The notes: a model not told the origin generated them from the sequence alone. Shown: positions 8,028 to 16,713, numbered from the stretch's first letter. The stretch is DNA of 64,000 bases from Methylosinus trichosporium OB3b (GCF_002752655.1 NZ_CP023738.1:124001-188000); one strand, 5' to 3'. Numbers and translations: made by a program.

Positions 8028-8755
8028 AACTGCTGCGCTGGACGCAATTCGCCTGTCGTTCGCAGCTGCCCCTTGCGGATCATATGCATGAGCTCGATCC
8101 CGGAAAGTGTCGCGGCAGCCGATCGAAATGATTTGAAACCCAACATCGGCCGCGTCACTCGCTTCACCGCTCGATGGTCCTGTTCGACAATATTGTTGAG
8201 ATATTTGATGCGGCGGATTTCGATGTCCGCTTCATGCTCCGCATTGTAGCGTTCGATCGCGGCCGTGTTGGCGCCGCTCTTGTCGATCGTGATCTTCTCC
8301 GGCTCGCCATGCTGGCCGATCGCCTTGCGCAAGAAGCGCAACGCGGCTTTGCAGTCCCTCTTGGCCGTCAGCAGGAAATCCACCGTCCCGCCTGCCTTGT
8401 CGACCGCCCGATACAGATATTTCCAGCAGCCTTTGACTTTCACGTAGGTCTCATCGAGACGCCAGCTGGATCCGATCGAGCGCTTGCGAGTGTGGAACTG
8501 TTTCTCCAGCAAAGGAGCATACTTGACGACCCAGCGGTTGAGCGTCGAATGGTCGACTTCGACACCTCGCTCTTCCATCATTTCCTCGAGTTGACGATAG
8601 CTCATCGGATACGCCACATACCAGCGGACGCCCCACAGAATCACGTCGCGTTCAAAATGGCTGCCCTTGAAATCAATCATCGCACTCGTCCGCCAGCTCC
8701 ACTACCGGCAATTATAGCCCCAAACCGACCTGCGACAAAAATTCGCGACAGAACC
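7952..8755. mobile_element. IS6-family element (about 804 bp)
   Basis: Bounded by imperfect terminal inverted repeats, GGTTGTGTCGCAAATTTT at 7952 and the complement of GGTTCTGTCGCGAATTTTT ending at 8755. Two mismatches and a one-base length difference separate the arms. It contains one intact transposase gene. IS6 elements make 8-bp target duplications, but the flanks here differ (TTGACCGC at 7944-7951, CTTCTTGG at 8756-8763). The element therefore marks a rearrangement junction and not a simple insertion. Confidence 0.85.
8009..8680 (-). CDS. IS6-family DDE transposase
   Basis: 223 residues, close to the family's usual 230. Sequence shows the N-terminal zinc-finger/helix-turn-helix part (FKGSHFERDVILWGVRWYVAYPMSYRQLEEMM..RGVEVDHSTLNRWV), then the catalytic acids: Asp in DETYVKVKG, Asp in TIDKSGAN and Glu in NNIVEQDHRAVKR. 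The C-terminus has the family's FKSFRSAAATLSGIELMHMIRKGQ. All three catalytic residues are present and the frame is intact, so the element may still be active by replicative transposition, which fuses replicons and makes adjacent deletions. Confidence 0.93.
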   Translation of the reverse strand: MIDFKGSHFERDVILWGVRWYVAYPMSYRQLEEMMEERGVEVDHSTLNRWVVKYAPLLEKQFHTRKRSIGSSWRLDETYVKVKGCWKYLYRAVDKAGGTVDFLLTAKRDCKAALRFLRKAIGQHGEPEKITIDKSGANTAAIERYNAEHEADIEIRRIKYLNNIVEQDHRAVKRVTRPMLGFKSFRSAAATLSGIELMHMIRKGQLRTTGELRPAQQFYALVA

Positions 8756-8779
8756 CTTCTTGGAGATCTTGATAGCCAT
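8756..8779 (-). pseudogene. 5' remnant of a small gene cut by IS6, probable methanobactin precursor mbnA
   Basis: A strong ribosome site AGGAGG lies five bases before an ATG at 8779. Only eight codons remain (MAIKISKK) before the IS6 repeat begins at 8755. The frame continues 17 codons into the IS and stops. The leader of Methylosinus trichosporium OB3b MbnA begins MTVKIAQKK, so M, K4, I5 and K8 match and I/V is conservative. Upstream in the same orientation lie a TonB receptor, a FecR and an ECF sigma gene, the mbnI-mbnR-mbnT-mbnA order. The core peptide (Cys pair) and the expected mbnB/mbnC are absent from the window. Eight residues are weak evidence by themselves; the arrangement carries the argument. 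Alternative: some other short peptide gene. Confidence 0.5.
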
Positions 8780-8784
8780 AACTT

Positions 8785-8866
8785 CCTCCTGAAGACGTTT
8801 GTGTTGAATTAATCCAATAGCAGCCGTTTCTATTGGTTAGTCGCATGCAACGTCTATCATTCAACA
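8785..8866 (-). promoter_or_regulatory. Structured leader upstream of the cut peptide gene
   Basis: Within 74 bases ahead of the AGGAGG ribosome site (8785-8790) there are three pairs of complementary 7-8-mers: AGACGTT 8793-8799 with AACGTCT 8849-8855; TGTTGAAT 8802-8809 with ATTCAACA 8859-8866; CCAATAG 8814-8820 with CTATTGG 8830-8836. The third pair makes a 9-base-loop hairpin. The first two interleave, so only one of them can nest with it unless a pseudoknot forms. This could be a regulated RNA leader or an operator region; no known riboswitch is recognised. Confidence 0.45.
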
Positions 8867-9195
8867 AGTCAAACATAAAATAAAACTCTAAATGTGTAAA
8901 TAGATTACGAATAATTTTTTGATGTATACGTATTAATACGATATGTTATATTTGTAGTATGTATAAATTAGATGCGCTATGTTTCTGCATCTGGCGCCGA
9001 CGCCGTCATCTGCGACGCATTTCCGTGCCCATAAGCTTGCATATGATGCCGAATTCATCCGAAATCTGGCTCTGCGCCACGGATCAGGAGCGCCCCTCGC
9101 ACGCGCCCCGCCGTGGGCGAGAGCGCGCATGTCCCGAATATCGAGATTGTGCGAGCCTGCTCGACTGATCATCGGCTCGAAACGATGCATGGCGC
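8867..9195. other. AT-rich intergenic region with 12-bp palindrome
   Basis: About 330 bases between the receptor stop and the peptide leader. The 8870-8960 part is strikingly AT-rich against the GC-rich background and contains the palindrome CGTATTAATACG at 8929-8940. It probably holds the promoter of the cut peptide gene. An 85-codon frame on the minus strand (8933-9190) has no family-like features and is not called. Confidence 0.4.
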
Positions 9196-11739
9196 TCAGA
9201 ACTCCACCCGCATCGAACCCAAAAAGGTGCGGGGCGTTCCGGTCAGGATCGTGTAGCGATCGGCCGCTGTCTGGTAATAAGTCGTATCGCCGATATTCTT
9301 GATGTTCAGCTGGCCCGTCACGGTGTAGCCGGCGATATTGGTGCTATAGGCGACCATGCCGTTGACCAGCGTATATGCGGGCAGGACGAAAGAGTTCGCA
9401 TTATCGCCGAACGCGCTATCGACGACGGTGACGCCGCCGCCGAGGCTCCAGCCGCTGAACTCGCCGTCAGCGTCATATTTCACCCAGAGATTGCCATAGT
9501 TGCGCGGACTGCCCGGCAGCTTGGACCCGGCGATGGCGAGCTGCGTGGTGATGAGCGTCGCCGGATTATAGGAGCTCGCGCCCTGCACGGTTCGCACGTC
9601 GTCATGCGTGTAATTGGCGATAATGCTCCAATTGTCGTCTACGCGGCCAGTGAGATCGAATTCGAAACCCTGGCTGCGCGCCTTGCCGATCAGCAGCGTG
9701 TTGTTCGCATTGGTCGGGTCCGTATAGGGAATATTGGTCTTGAAAATGTCGAAATAGGACGTAGTCAAGGTGAGCCGCTTGTCGAGTAGCTCCGCCTTCA
9801 GCCCGCCTTCGAACATCTCGCCTTTCTGAGGCTCCAGCGTGGCGCCGAGGCGTGTCGAATTGCCGACGCCGAAAGATCGTGTGAAATTGCCATAGAGCGA
9901 AAGCCACGGCTGCGGCTGATACACCACGCCGACTCGCGGGCTGAATGCGGTGTTGTATGTGGTCACATAGCTCGCCTCCGCGTCCACATAGGACTTGCTG
10001 ACCTTGTTGTTGCTCGTCTCGGCCCAATCATATCGTCCTCCGACTAGCACGCGAACCGTGTCGTCGAAGAAAGACGCCATATCCTGGCCATATATGCCGG
10101 TCCATTTCTGTCCGGACTTGAGAAAATAGGGATTGCTGTAGGGAGTTTCGACCTGCCAGGAGTTCGGAGCGTAGATATTGATCGAGCTGAGCGTAGGCCG
10201 ATATTGGAGGTTGTTGGGGAGATAATTCTTGAGCGCGTCGAGCCCGAGCAATATCGAATGGCCGATTGGGCCCGTGTTGAATTTGCCTTTCAGATCGAGA
10301 TTGGTCGCGAAGGTCCGATCCGTCGTGCCGGGAACGAGGAAGGCGTAGCGGCTGAGCACGCCCGTCGATTGATCGAAGCCCAGGGCCGCCATATTCACGT
10401 TTCTGGTCGCCATGCTGGTGTAGCTGAGCCGATTGGTCAGGCTCCAGCCGGGCAGGAATTCGTAGCTCATGTCGTAGGCGATGCGCCGACGGTCGACGTG
10501 ATCGGGCATGCTGGTCATCAGCGAAGCCGAAGACAGATAGCGGCTGACGGGAATATTAGCCGGGCCGCCACCGACGGCCGGCAAGATGAAATAGTCGTCG
10601 ACCCAGGTCCGATTCTGATATTCGAAATCGACATTTATGCGAAACTGCTCGACAGGATGATAGCTGATCGTCGGAGCGATGAAGAAATTTCGATCCGTCA
10701 CGAAATTGCGATAGGAATCGGTTCGATAAAAGTCGCCGTTGATGCGGTACAGCAGCGATTTGTCCGCCGTCAGCGGTCCTGTGGCGTCGATCGTCGTCCG
10801 GGTCCCGCTATAGGACGTCACCTGCTCCTGAATGGAGAAGTATCGCGTCTCCAGAGGCCGCTTGACCACGAGATTGACGATGCCGCCCGGCTCGCCTCTG
10901 CCGAACTCCATCGCCGCGGGGCCTTTCAGCACCTCGATCGATTGGAGATTGCTCGTGTCGAGGTTGCGCACCCGATATTCCATCAGGCCGTTCTTGTACA
11001 TATTGCCGAGCACGTTGAAGAAGCCGCGAACCTTGAACACGTCGAGCTGCGCGGTCGAGGGCGTGACGCCGCTGACATTGGTGAGGAGCGCATCCCCGAC
11101 GGAAATCGCCTGCTGATCATCCATCGCCTGGCGCGTCACCACGCCAATGGAAATCGGCGTCTTCATCAGCGGCGCGTCCATTTTCAATGTGGTCGGCGCG
11201 CTGTCGGCGCTATAGCCGGTACGCCTGTCTCCGGGCCCCAGGCCAGATCCCGGTCGTCCGGCTCCTCGCGGCCGGTCTCTTTCGGAGCCGATGTCGATCG
11301 TCGGCAGCGGCGTAGCGCCGACCTCGTTCGCATCGGTGCGCGTTCCGCCGGCCTGCGCCAGAACGATCAGCACCGATTTTCCGTTCGGGGACAACTCGAA
11401 GCTCAGCCCGGTGCCCGACAGCACTTCCGAGAGCGCCTCCGCGAGGTTATGAGGTCCGGAGAGCCCCCCGGTCCGATGCGAGCGAGTCAATCGCGAATCA
11501 TAGACGATGCGCACGCCGCTCGCGTCGGCGATGCTGTTGAGCGCGGTCGAAATCGGACCGGCTGGAATGTCATAGCGGCGGACGATCTCGGCGATCTCTC
11601 TCTGCGACATCTGCGCATGCGCTTCCGCGCGCTCCGCATTCGATCCGAATGCGAGAGCGCTCATCGCGGTCACGATGGCCGTCGCGCCCATCTTCCCACC
11701 CCTCGCCGACTTGCTTCCGTTACGAATCCGATCCGACAT
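9196..11739 (-). CDS. TonB-dependent receptor/transducer with STN domain, MbnT-like by context
   Basis: 847 residues from the ATG at 11739; a TTG at 11796 would add 19 without a ribosome site. Signal peptide to about AHAQ (residue 43). The STN signalling domain at about 50-120 has YDIPAGPISTALNSIADASGVRIVYD. A TonB-box-like LPTIDIG comes next, then the plug (IEVLKGPAAMEFGRGEPGGIVNLVVKRP) and a 22-strand barrel ending in the aromatic RTFLGSMRVEF. Proteins of this kind bind a metal chelate outside, import it with TonB-ExbBD energy and signal through FecR to an ECF sigma factor, both encoded just upstream. Position between fecR and the mbnA-like remnant suggests copper-methanobactin uptake. From sequence alone it is only a siderophore-type transducer. 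Confidence 0.85.
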   Translation of the reverse strand: MSDRIRNGSKSARGGKMGATAIVTAMSALAFGSNAERAEAHAQMSQREIAEIVRRYDIPAGPISTALNSIADASGVRIVYDSRLTRSHRTGGLSGPHNLAEALSEVLSGTGLSFELSPNGKSVLIVLAQAGGTRTDANEVGATPLPTIDIGSERDRPRGAGRPGSGLGPGDRRTGYSADSAPTTLKMDAPLMKTPISIGVVTRQAMDDQQAISVGDALLTNVSGVTPSTAQLDVFKVRGFFNVLGNMYKNGLMEYRVRNLDTSNLQSIEVLKGPAAMEFGRGEPGGIVNLVVKRPLETRYFSIQEQVTSYSGTRTTIDATGPLTADKSLLYRINGDFYRTDSYRNFVTDRNFFIAPTISYHPVEQFRINVDFEYQNRTWVDDYFILPAVGGGPANIPVSRYLSSASLMTSMPDHVDRRRIAYDMSYEFLPGWSLTNRLSYTSMATRNVNMAALGFDQSTGVLSRYAFLVPGTTDRTFATNLDLKGKFNTGPIGHSILLGLDALKNYLPNNLQYRPTLSSINIYAPNSWQVETPYSNPYFLKSGQKWTGIYGQDMASFFDDTVRVLVGGRYDWAETSNNKVSKSYVDAEASYVTTYNTAFSPRVGVVYQPQPWLSLYGNFTRSFGVGNSTRLGATLEPQKGEMFEGGLKAELLDKRLTLTTSYFDIFKTNIPYTDPTNANNTLLIGKARSQGFEFDLTGRVDDNWSIIANYTHDDVRTVQGASSYNPATLITTQLAIAGSKLPGSPRNYGNLWVKYDADGEFSGWSLGGGVTVVDSAFGDNANSFVLPAYTLVNGMVAYSTNIAGYTVTGQLNIKNIGDTTYYQTAADRYTILTGTPRTFLGSMRVEF

Positions 11740-11850
11740 CTGTTTTGGTCCCGTCCCGTCGCTTGGCGGCAGACATCGCGCCTCCCACTTTGACAAGGAC
11801 GGAACTCCCCCTCCTCCGGGGAGGTCGAAGAGTAAAAAATTTTCTTCTTT

Positions 11851-12795
11851 TTATCCCGTGAGCACGATGAGATAGCCGAGATCGAGCGCACGCAGGCCGA
11901 GAGCCTTCTCGATCGCGGAAATCGCGGCCATCGGCTCCGCCGCGTCGAACACGCCGCTGACGCGACGCTCTCGGATCGAGGGATCGAGAATCACAATGTA
12001 TCCGCGCAGATAATGACCGAGGACGGAGACGACCTCCGTGAGCGGTCTGTCGTCGAAAATCAGCTTTCCGCGCCGCCATGCGGTCACATGGGCGACCTGG
12101 ACCCGATATGGATCCACCGCGGCGACGCCCGGCCCAAAAGCGCTCTGTTCGCCTTCATCGACGATGATCGCCGGACCGCCCGCCATGACTCGCACCCGAT
12201 GCTGCGCAACCGTGACCTCCGTTCGTTCCCCCGTGGTCGAGATGTCGAAACTGGTGCCGAGAGACGTCACCGAGCCGCGGGCGACCAGAACGGAGAAGGG
12301 CCTGTCAGCGTCCGGCGCGACGTCGAACCAAGCCTCTCCCCTCAGGAGCGTGACATTTCGCCTGCCTTCGTCGAAATCCAGCGAGATGGCCGAGCGAGGG
12401 CCGAGCTCGATCCGCGATCCGTCCGCGAGCCGAACCATCCGCGTCTCCGCGACGCCGGTGCGGGTCTGCGCCCATATCATGATCCAGGCGTCGTCGAAGC
12501 AGACATAGGACAACAGGGCGAAGGCGAGCCCCGCGAGGCCGGCGGTGACACGAACGCGCCGCATCCGGCGCGGCGGTCGCACCTCGAATTCGTCGATGAG
12601 CGGCCGCAGGCCTTCGAGATCTCCCCAGATGCGGCAAACCTTCTCGAACGCCTCGCGGTTGGCCGGATCACGTGTCAGCCACAGGACGAACGCCTCGCGC
12701 TCCTGTGGCGTCGGGGCTCGGCAATCGAGGCGCGTCCACCATTCTATGGCCGCAGTGCGGCGGCTCGCCCGATCAAAGGAAGCGTCATCACCCAT
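11851..12795 (-). CDS. FecR-family anti-sigma/sigma regulator (module 1)
   Basis: 314 residues from the ATG at 12795 (a TTG at 12807 is also possible; GAGGGAG lies just upstream of both). Domains: N-terminal DUF4880 (TAAIEWWTRLDCRAPTPQEREAFVLWL), one membrane helix at about 82-102, FecR domain (MVRLADGSRIELGPRSAISLDF... LLRGEAWFDVAPDADRPFSV) and C-terminal STN-contacting part (AWRRGKLIFDDRPLTEVVSVLGHY). It relays receptor occupancy from periplasm to cytoplasm and controls the neighbouring sigma factor. Frame intact. It lies 111 bases upstream of the receptor gene. Confidence 0.9.
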   Translation of the reverse strand: MGDDASFDRASRRTAAIEWWTRLDCRAPTPQEREAFVLWLTRDPANREAFEKVCRIWGDLEGLRPLIDEFEVRPPRRMRRVRVTAGLAGLAFALLSYVCFDDAWIMIWAQTRTGVAETRMVRLADGSRIELGPRSAISLDFDEGRRNVTLLRGEAWFDVAPDADRPFSVLVARGSVTSLGTSFDISTTGERTEVTVAQHRVRVMAGGPAIIVDEGEQSAFGPGVAAVDPYRVQVAHVTAWRRGKLIFDDRPLTEVVSVLGHYLRGYIVILDPSIRERRVSGVFDAAEPMAAISAIEKALGLRALDLGYLIVLTG

Positions 12796-12902
12796 ATGTC
12801 GCGCCAATCTCCCTCTTGTAGGGCGTCACTGCAGCCGCTGATCCCTTACTGTAACAGGACGTCTGTCGACAGCGGTAAAGGCGATCGTCACGAGGAAAAA
12901 GT

Positions 12903-13403
12903 TCAGTCGAGCGCCGCATGGCACCGCTCTAGCGCCAGCCGGAGATGTTTGAGGACCATGTTTCGGGAAATACCCAGCCTTTGAGCGATCTCGTCCGGCG
13001 AGAGATCGTGGAAACGACGCAAGATGAAAACCTCCCGACACTTGGGAGGTAGGCTCTTCAACGCGGCGTAGAATAAGCGGACACTTTCCTTCGCCTCGCA
13101 AATCTGTGACGGATCGAGCCCGGCCTCGGCGATCTCGGTCGGAATGTCGCCTGGTGTGACATGCTTGGCCATGCTCTTGGACTGACGGGAGAAGTCGCGC
13201 GCGAGATTGATCGCCGTCGTTCGCAGATAGGCGTCCTCGTCGAGGATCGGCCCGATCTCCCGACGCCGCAGGAGTCGCACAAAGGTCTCTTGTAGAAGAT
13301 CGACAGCGTCCTCGTGGCCCACGCGCCGCGTCAGACAGCCGAGAAGATCGCGCTTGTTGCGCTCGAAAAGTTGGCCGATCAAGCGGCCTTTGGTCTTGGA
13401 CAT
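12903..13403 (-). CDS. ECF sigma factor, FecI-like (module 1)
   Basis: 166 residues from the ATG at 13403, with GGAAG eight bases upstream; the longer open frame to 13844 is rejected because similarity starts at MSKTKGRLIGQLFERNKRD. Region 2 is seen in EDAVDLLQETFVRLLRR and region 4 in LPPKCREVFILRRFHDLSPDEIAQRLGISRNMVLKHLRLAL. It should direct transcription of the receptor gene when FecR signals that its ligand is bound. First gene of the sigma-FecR-receptor module. Confidence 0.9.
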   Translation of the reverse strand: MSKTKGRLIGQLFERNKRDLLGCLTRRVGHEDAVDLLQETFVRLLRRREIGPILDEDAYLRTTAINLARDFSRQSKSMAKHVTPGDIPTEIAEAGLDPSQICEAKESVRLFYAALKSLPPKCREVFILRRFHDLSPDEIAQRLGISRNMVLKHLRLALERCHAALD

Positions 13404-13515
13404 GGGCGGGCTTCCGCTGCAGCCGCGAACTCGCAATGACAGCAAAGCGAGAGGCCCCTCGGAGAGGAACTCCCGCCTCGAACGATCTCCCCTCTCTAGG
13501 TCAGGGAGAGCGTGT

Positions 13516-13965
13516 TCAGGACAGATGCGGCGGAGCGCGAGCGAAGTGAGCGCTCGCACAAGATTCCCTCTCGCGGTCGAAGTCGTCGACCCAATTGGGA
13601 CCGATGCCGGTCGAACTCGGACGAGCGAAAAAAGCGCAAGCAAAGGCGAGAAGCGAAAACAGAGCAGGCGAATCGTCGCGTCCGCCTGCCCCACAGAGAA
13701 TGCAGCATTGATCGGTCGCGTGGCGCTCCTGGATAGGCGCTCCTCGATCCGACTCGGAGTCGATCCGACAAATCTCATAATCTGAAGTCGCGGAAGAGGT
13801 AGAGGCATGAAATCGAAACGCTGCCGCACTTCGTACGGAGGCAATAATACCCTGCAATGCGACCAAGCAAATCAGAGCGCCGATAAGGGCGCTCGCTGCC
13901 AGTTTCTTCCGGGATCCCCAATCCGCCATGCGCGATTTGTAAGCTCGGTCTGCGTCATCGGTCAA
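13516..13965 (-). CDS. Small exported Cys-rich protein, DUF2946-like
   Basis: 149 residues from 13965; an in-frame ATG at 13929 (MADWGSRKK) would remove 12. A hydrophobic anchor or signal lies around residues 23-45 (LAASALIGALICLVALQGI). After it come CRIDSES, then DQCCILCGAGGRDDSPA, a second hydrophobic stretch (ALFSLLAFACAFFARPSS) and a tail ending FARAPPHLS. The Cys cluster and ARAPP-type tail resemble DUF2946 proteins, often found next to metal-uptake receptors. It lies 112 bases upstream of the sigma gene and may belong to that module, possibly handling copper; this is inference. The frame is not in doubt, the function is. Confidence 0.6.
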   Translation of the reverse strand: MTDDADRAYKSRMADWGSRKKLAASALIGALICLVALQGIIASVRSAAAFRFHASTSSATSDYEICRIDSESDRGAPIQERHATDQCCILCGAGGRDDSPALFSLLAFACAFFARPSSTGIGPNWVDDFDRERESCASAHFARAPPHLS

Positions 13966-13983
13966 GGCTGGGACAGGCGACGG

Positions 13984-14008
13984 CAGGGCTCCGAATCCGG
14001 GTTAACGG
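13984..14008 (-). repeat. Terminal repeat of the ISAs1-type element
   Basis: The 25 bases beginning CAGGGCTCCGAATCCG are repeated at 16143-16167 in the same orientation with one mismatch. The first copy lies at the 3' end of the ISAs1 transposase and is taken as its terminal inverted repeat; its stop codon lies inside the repeat. Confidence 0.6.
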
Positions 14009-14984
14009 GCTGAGGTGCCCAATGCGATGGCGAGATAATCCTCGCGCCAGCTGGCGATTTTTCTGCGGAGCTTGATGCTGGTGCGTGTGGGCTTTGTGGC
14101 CTTGCGCTGCGGTTTCATCGGCGGCGGGGCCTCGGGCTCGGGGGCGGTGCGGATCATATTGATGGCGAAATGCCTGACGACGGCCATGTTCCGCGCGCCA
14201 TGGCCCTTGCGCAGACGCGATTGGTCCTCGGCGAAGACGACGTCGAGCACCCAGTGCAGCTGGTTCTCTATGCCCCAATGGCCGCGCACGGCCTCGCCCG
14301 CCCGCTTCGCCGGGAGAAGGGCCGAGGAGATGTAATAGCGCGTCTCGAAGCGGCCGCGGTCGGCAAGCTCGGCCTGCGATTTGACGCGTATGATCGTCGC
14401 GGCGTTCGGCAGGCGCAGATCGCCCGGAAAGCGCCGTTCGCCGTTCAGCCAGTCGACCTCGGTGATGACGCTCACGCTGCGCTGCTCGATGCGGCCATGG
14501 CCCTTGTCGAAATCGACGCATGTGTCGATCCGCGTCGCGGCGGAAAAAGCGCTCTCGATCTCGGCGCGCAGGGTCGGCTGATTGGCTTTGACCGCCAGCA
14601 GATAATCGGCGCCCTTGTCCACGATCGCTTGCGCGATCCTGGCGTTGGTGGCGATGGCGTCGATGGAGACGAGCGCGCCTTTCAGCGCGCCGCCTTCGGA
14701 AAGGCGATCGAGCAGGACGGGAATGGCCGATAGTTCATTGCTCTTGCCCTCGACCGCCTCCTGGCCGAGCACGAGGCGGCTGGTGGTGGCGAAGCGGAGA
14801 CGAGATGCAGCGGGGCCTTGTCCTCGGCGCGATCATGACTGCGACGCGAGGTCTTCCCATCGATGGCGATGAGCTCGGGTCGCTCCGGCCAGGTCTCGCG
14901 CACCCAGCCAGTGAAGGCCGCCGAGAACAGCGCCGGATCGACGCGGTTCATGAGCAGGGTGAGCCAGCGTCTGTCAATCGGCAT
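14002..14984 (-). pseudogene. ISAs1-family transposase, 5' truncated and frameshifted
   Basis: The C-terminal 256 residues form one frame (14002-14772; ELSAIPVLLDRLSEGGALKG, IVDKGADYLLAVKANQ, GHWGIENQLHWVLDVVFAEDQSR). The preceding part (14772-14984; NRVDPALFSAAFTGWVRETW, ELIAIDGKTSRRSHDRAEDKAPLHLVSA) is in another frame. The two join near 14770-14800 by an indel. About 80 residues expected at the N-terminus are missing. The DDE core pieces (IDGKT, VDKGADYLL, GHWGIEN) are present, but the gene cannot make a full protein. Confidence 0.88.
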
Positions 14985-15271
14985 CCAAAATTCTTATGAC
15001 CTTTTTTGCAAGCGGAATCTGCGTGCGCGATCCACCCCGTCTCTTGTGAAGCGAGGGCGAGCATATTCGGCGAGGCAGAGGTCAGGACGCCGGCGTGATT
15101 TCGACGGTTGAGCCGTTTCTCATTCGCGGGTTGGATACCGCATACGGAGCTTTCGTCGTAGGGGAGCCTCGGTCTGACCCGCGGAGATCGGTCGTGCCGC
15201 TCCTAATTTTGGCGGAGGATCCCTTGACCGGCGCCGACGCCCTGGCCGCTGCCTCGATGTCGTCGCGCGCG

Positions 15272-16138
15272 TTACGCGCCGATCGTCTTCGGCTCGACCT
15301 CCCGCGCGATCGCCCACATGAAGCCGACGAGCTCGCGCGCGATGGCGGTGATCACGATCGGCGCCTTCTTGCCGCGCGCCAGCATGCGACGATATCGCCC
15401 GCACAAGCGGATCTGCGCCTTCCAGGCAATTTCACGGAGCGAGACCGCGATCGACTGCTGTCGCAGCATGATCGCCTGACCGACCTTCGCCGGCATGCGA
15501 TAGGACCAAGAAGCCTCGACGATCAGTCGCCGCGCGACGGTGCTGCCGGCTTTGGTGATGCCGGTCAATTTCCGCTTGCTTCCGCTCGAATGCTCGCCAG
15601 GAACAAGCCCGATGAAGGCCATGAGCTGGCGGGGATTGTCGAAGCGCCGCATGTCGCCGATTTCCGCCACTACGCCGGCGGCGACCACGAGCGCGACGCC
15701 GCGTAGCGCCTGGAGAGCCTCGACGACGGGGCCGAGAGACCATTCCGGCACGAGCGTTTCGATCTGCGCTTCGATGAGATCCTTGCGGGCGATCGCCTGA
15801 TCCAGGCGTTGAGATAGGTCTGAAAGGCTATCTGCTGCGCCGGATGATCGAAGCTCTGATTGGCGAGCCAGACTCGATGCTTCTTTTTCCATACCGCGTC
15901 GGCATAACGACGACCATGACGGAGAAGGAAGCCCTGGATGCGCTGCCGAGCCTAGCGCAGGTCCTTCGTCGCGGCCTCTCGAGCGCGAATGAGATCGCGC
16001 ATGGCCTCATGCGCTTCGTCTGGCACCCACACCGATGTGAGCTCTCCGGCGCGGGACAAGCGCGCCAACATGACAGCGTCGCGTCGATCGGTTTTGACGT
16101 GATCGCCAGCGCGCCTCGGCGTGTGCGCCGGCGAGACG
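15272..16138 (-). pseudogene. IS110-family transposase, degraded
   Basis: The intact C-terminal frame (15272 to about 15800) has the Transposase_20 motif LRGVALVVAAGVVAEIGDMRRFDNPRQLMAFIGLVPGE followed by KLTGITKAGSTVARRLIVEA. Upstream, in another frame, [29 protein letters not shown] gives the N-terminal DEDD part. That part has an in-frame TAG after TKDLR and a later frameshift. The first 60 or so residues are missing, cut at the repeat at 16143. The stretch 14985-15271 downstream shows nothing beyond IS debris. Confidence 0.85.
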
Positions 16139-16142
16139 ACTT

Positions 16143-16167
16143 CAGGGCTCCGAATTCGGGTTAACGG
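16143..16167 (-). repeat. Second copy of the ISAs1 end repeat
   Basis: Same 25-base sequence as 13984-14008 with a single C/T difference, same orientation, but not followed by transposase coding sequence. It is probably the end of another, otherwise deleted copy. It separates the IS110 remnant from the ISNCY remnant. Confidence 0.55.
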
Positions 16168-16212
16168 CGGTTAACGGATTGGGTCAGGCGTGATTCCCTA
16201 TCGGCGGAGTGA

Positions 16213-16713
16213 TTCTGGAGGGCGCTGGCGCAGCTCGGGATCGAGCACATCGCCTCCTACAGCCCGCAGGGGCGCGGGCGGATGGAGCGGCTGTGGGGCA
16301 CGCTGCAGAAGCGGCTGCCGCCGCTGCTGCGCCAGGAGGGCTTCGGCGCCGATGTGGCGGCGGCGAACCGGTGGCTGGCGAGCGTCTACATGGCGCAGCA
16401 CAATGAACGCTTCGCCGTGAAGGCGGCGGAAGACGGCAGCGCCTTCGTGCCCTATGCGACGCCGCTCGACGACATTCTGTGCGTCGAGGAGGAGCGCATC
16501 GTCGGCCATGACAACACGGTTCGCTACGAGGGGCGCGTGCTGCAAATTCCCGAGGCGCGCCACCGGCATCATTTCGTGAAGGCGAAGGTGAAGGTGCACG
16601 AATATGCCGACGGCTCGCTGGCGCTGTTCCACGGCCCGCGCCGGATCGCCGATTACGACGCGGCGGGAACTCTGCTACAAGACAATGCAAGCAAAGAGAA
16701 AAGCGCTGCGTAA
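16213..16713 (+). pseudogene. ISNCY-type transposase, C-terminal fragment
   Basis: Open frame after a stop at 16210. It starts inside the integrase core (LAQLGIEHIASYSPQGRGR, MERLWGTLQKRLPPLL) and runs through the C-terminal domain (DNTVRYEGRVLQIPEARHRHHFVKAKVKVHEYADGSLALFHGPRRI). It lacks the N-terminal DNA-binding part and the first catalytic acids, so it is a dead 5'-truncated copy. The sequence after the stop (to about 16840, with two GCGGACAT/CCGGACAT words) looks like the remaining right end of this element. Confidence 0.75.

Noticed and set aside
8933..9190. 85-codon frame upstream of the cut peptide gene
   Set aside because: Mixed basic composition, no ribosome site and no similarity; it crosses the AT-rich regulatory stretch.
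10204..11793. 529-codon plus-strand frame
   Set aside because: Antisense to the TonB receptor; such long shadow frames are common at this GC content. The same applies to frames opposite CheW/MCP, the receptors and the RND pump.
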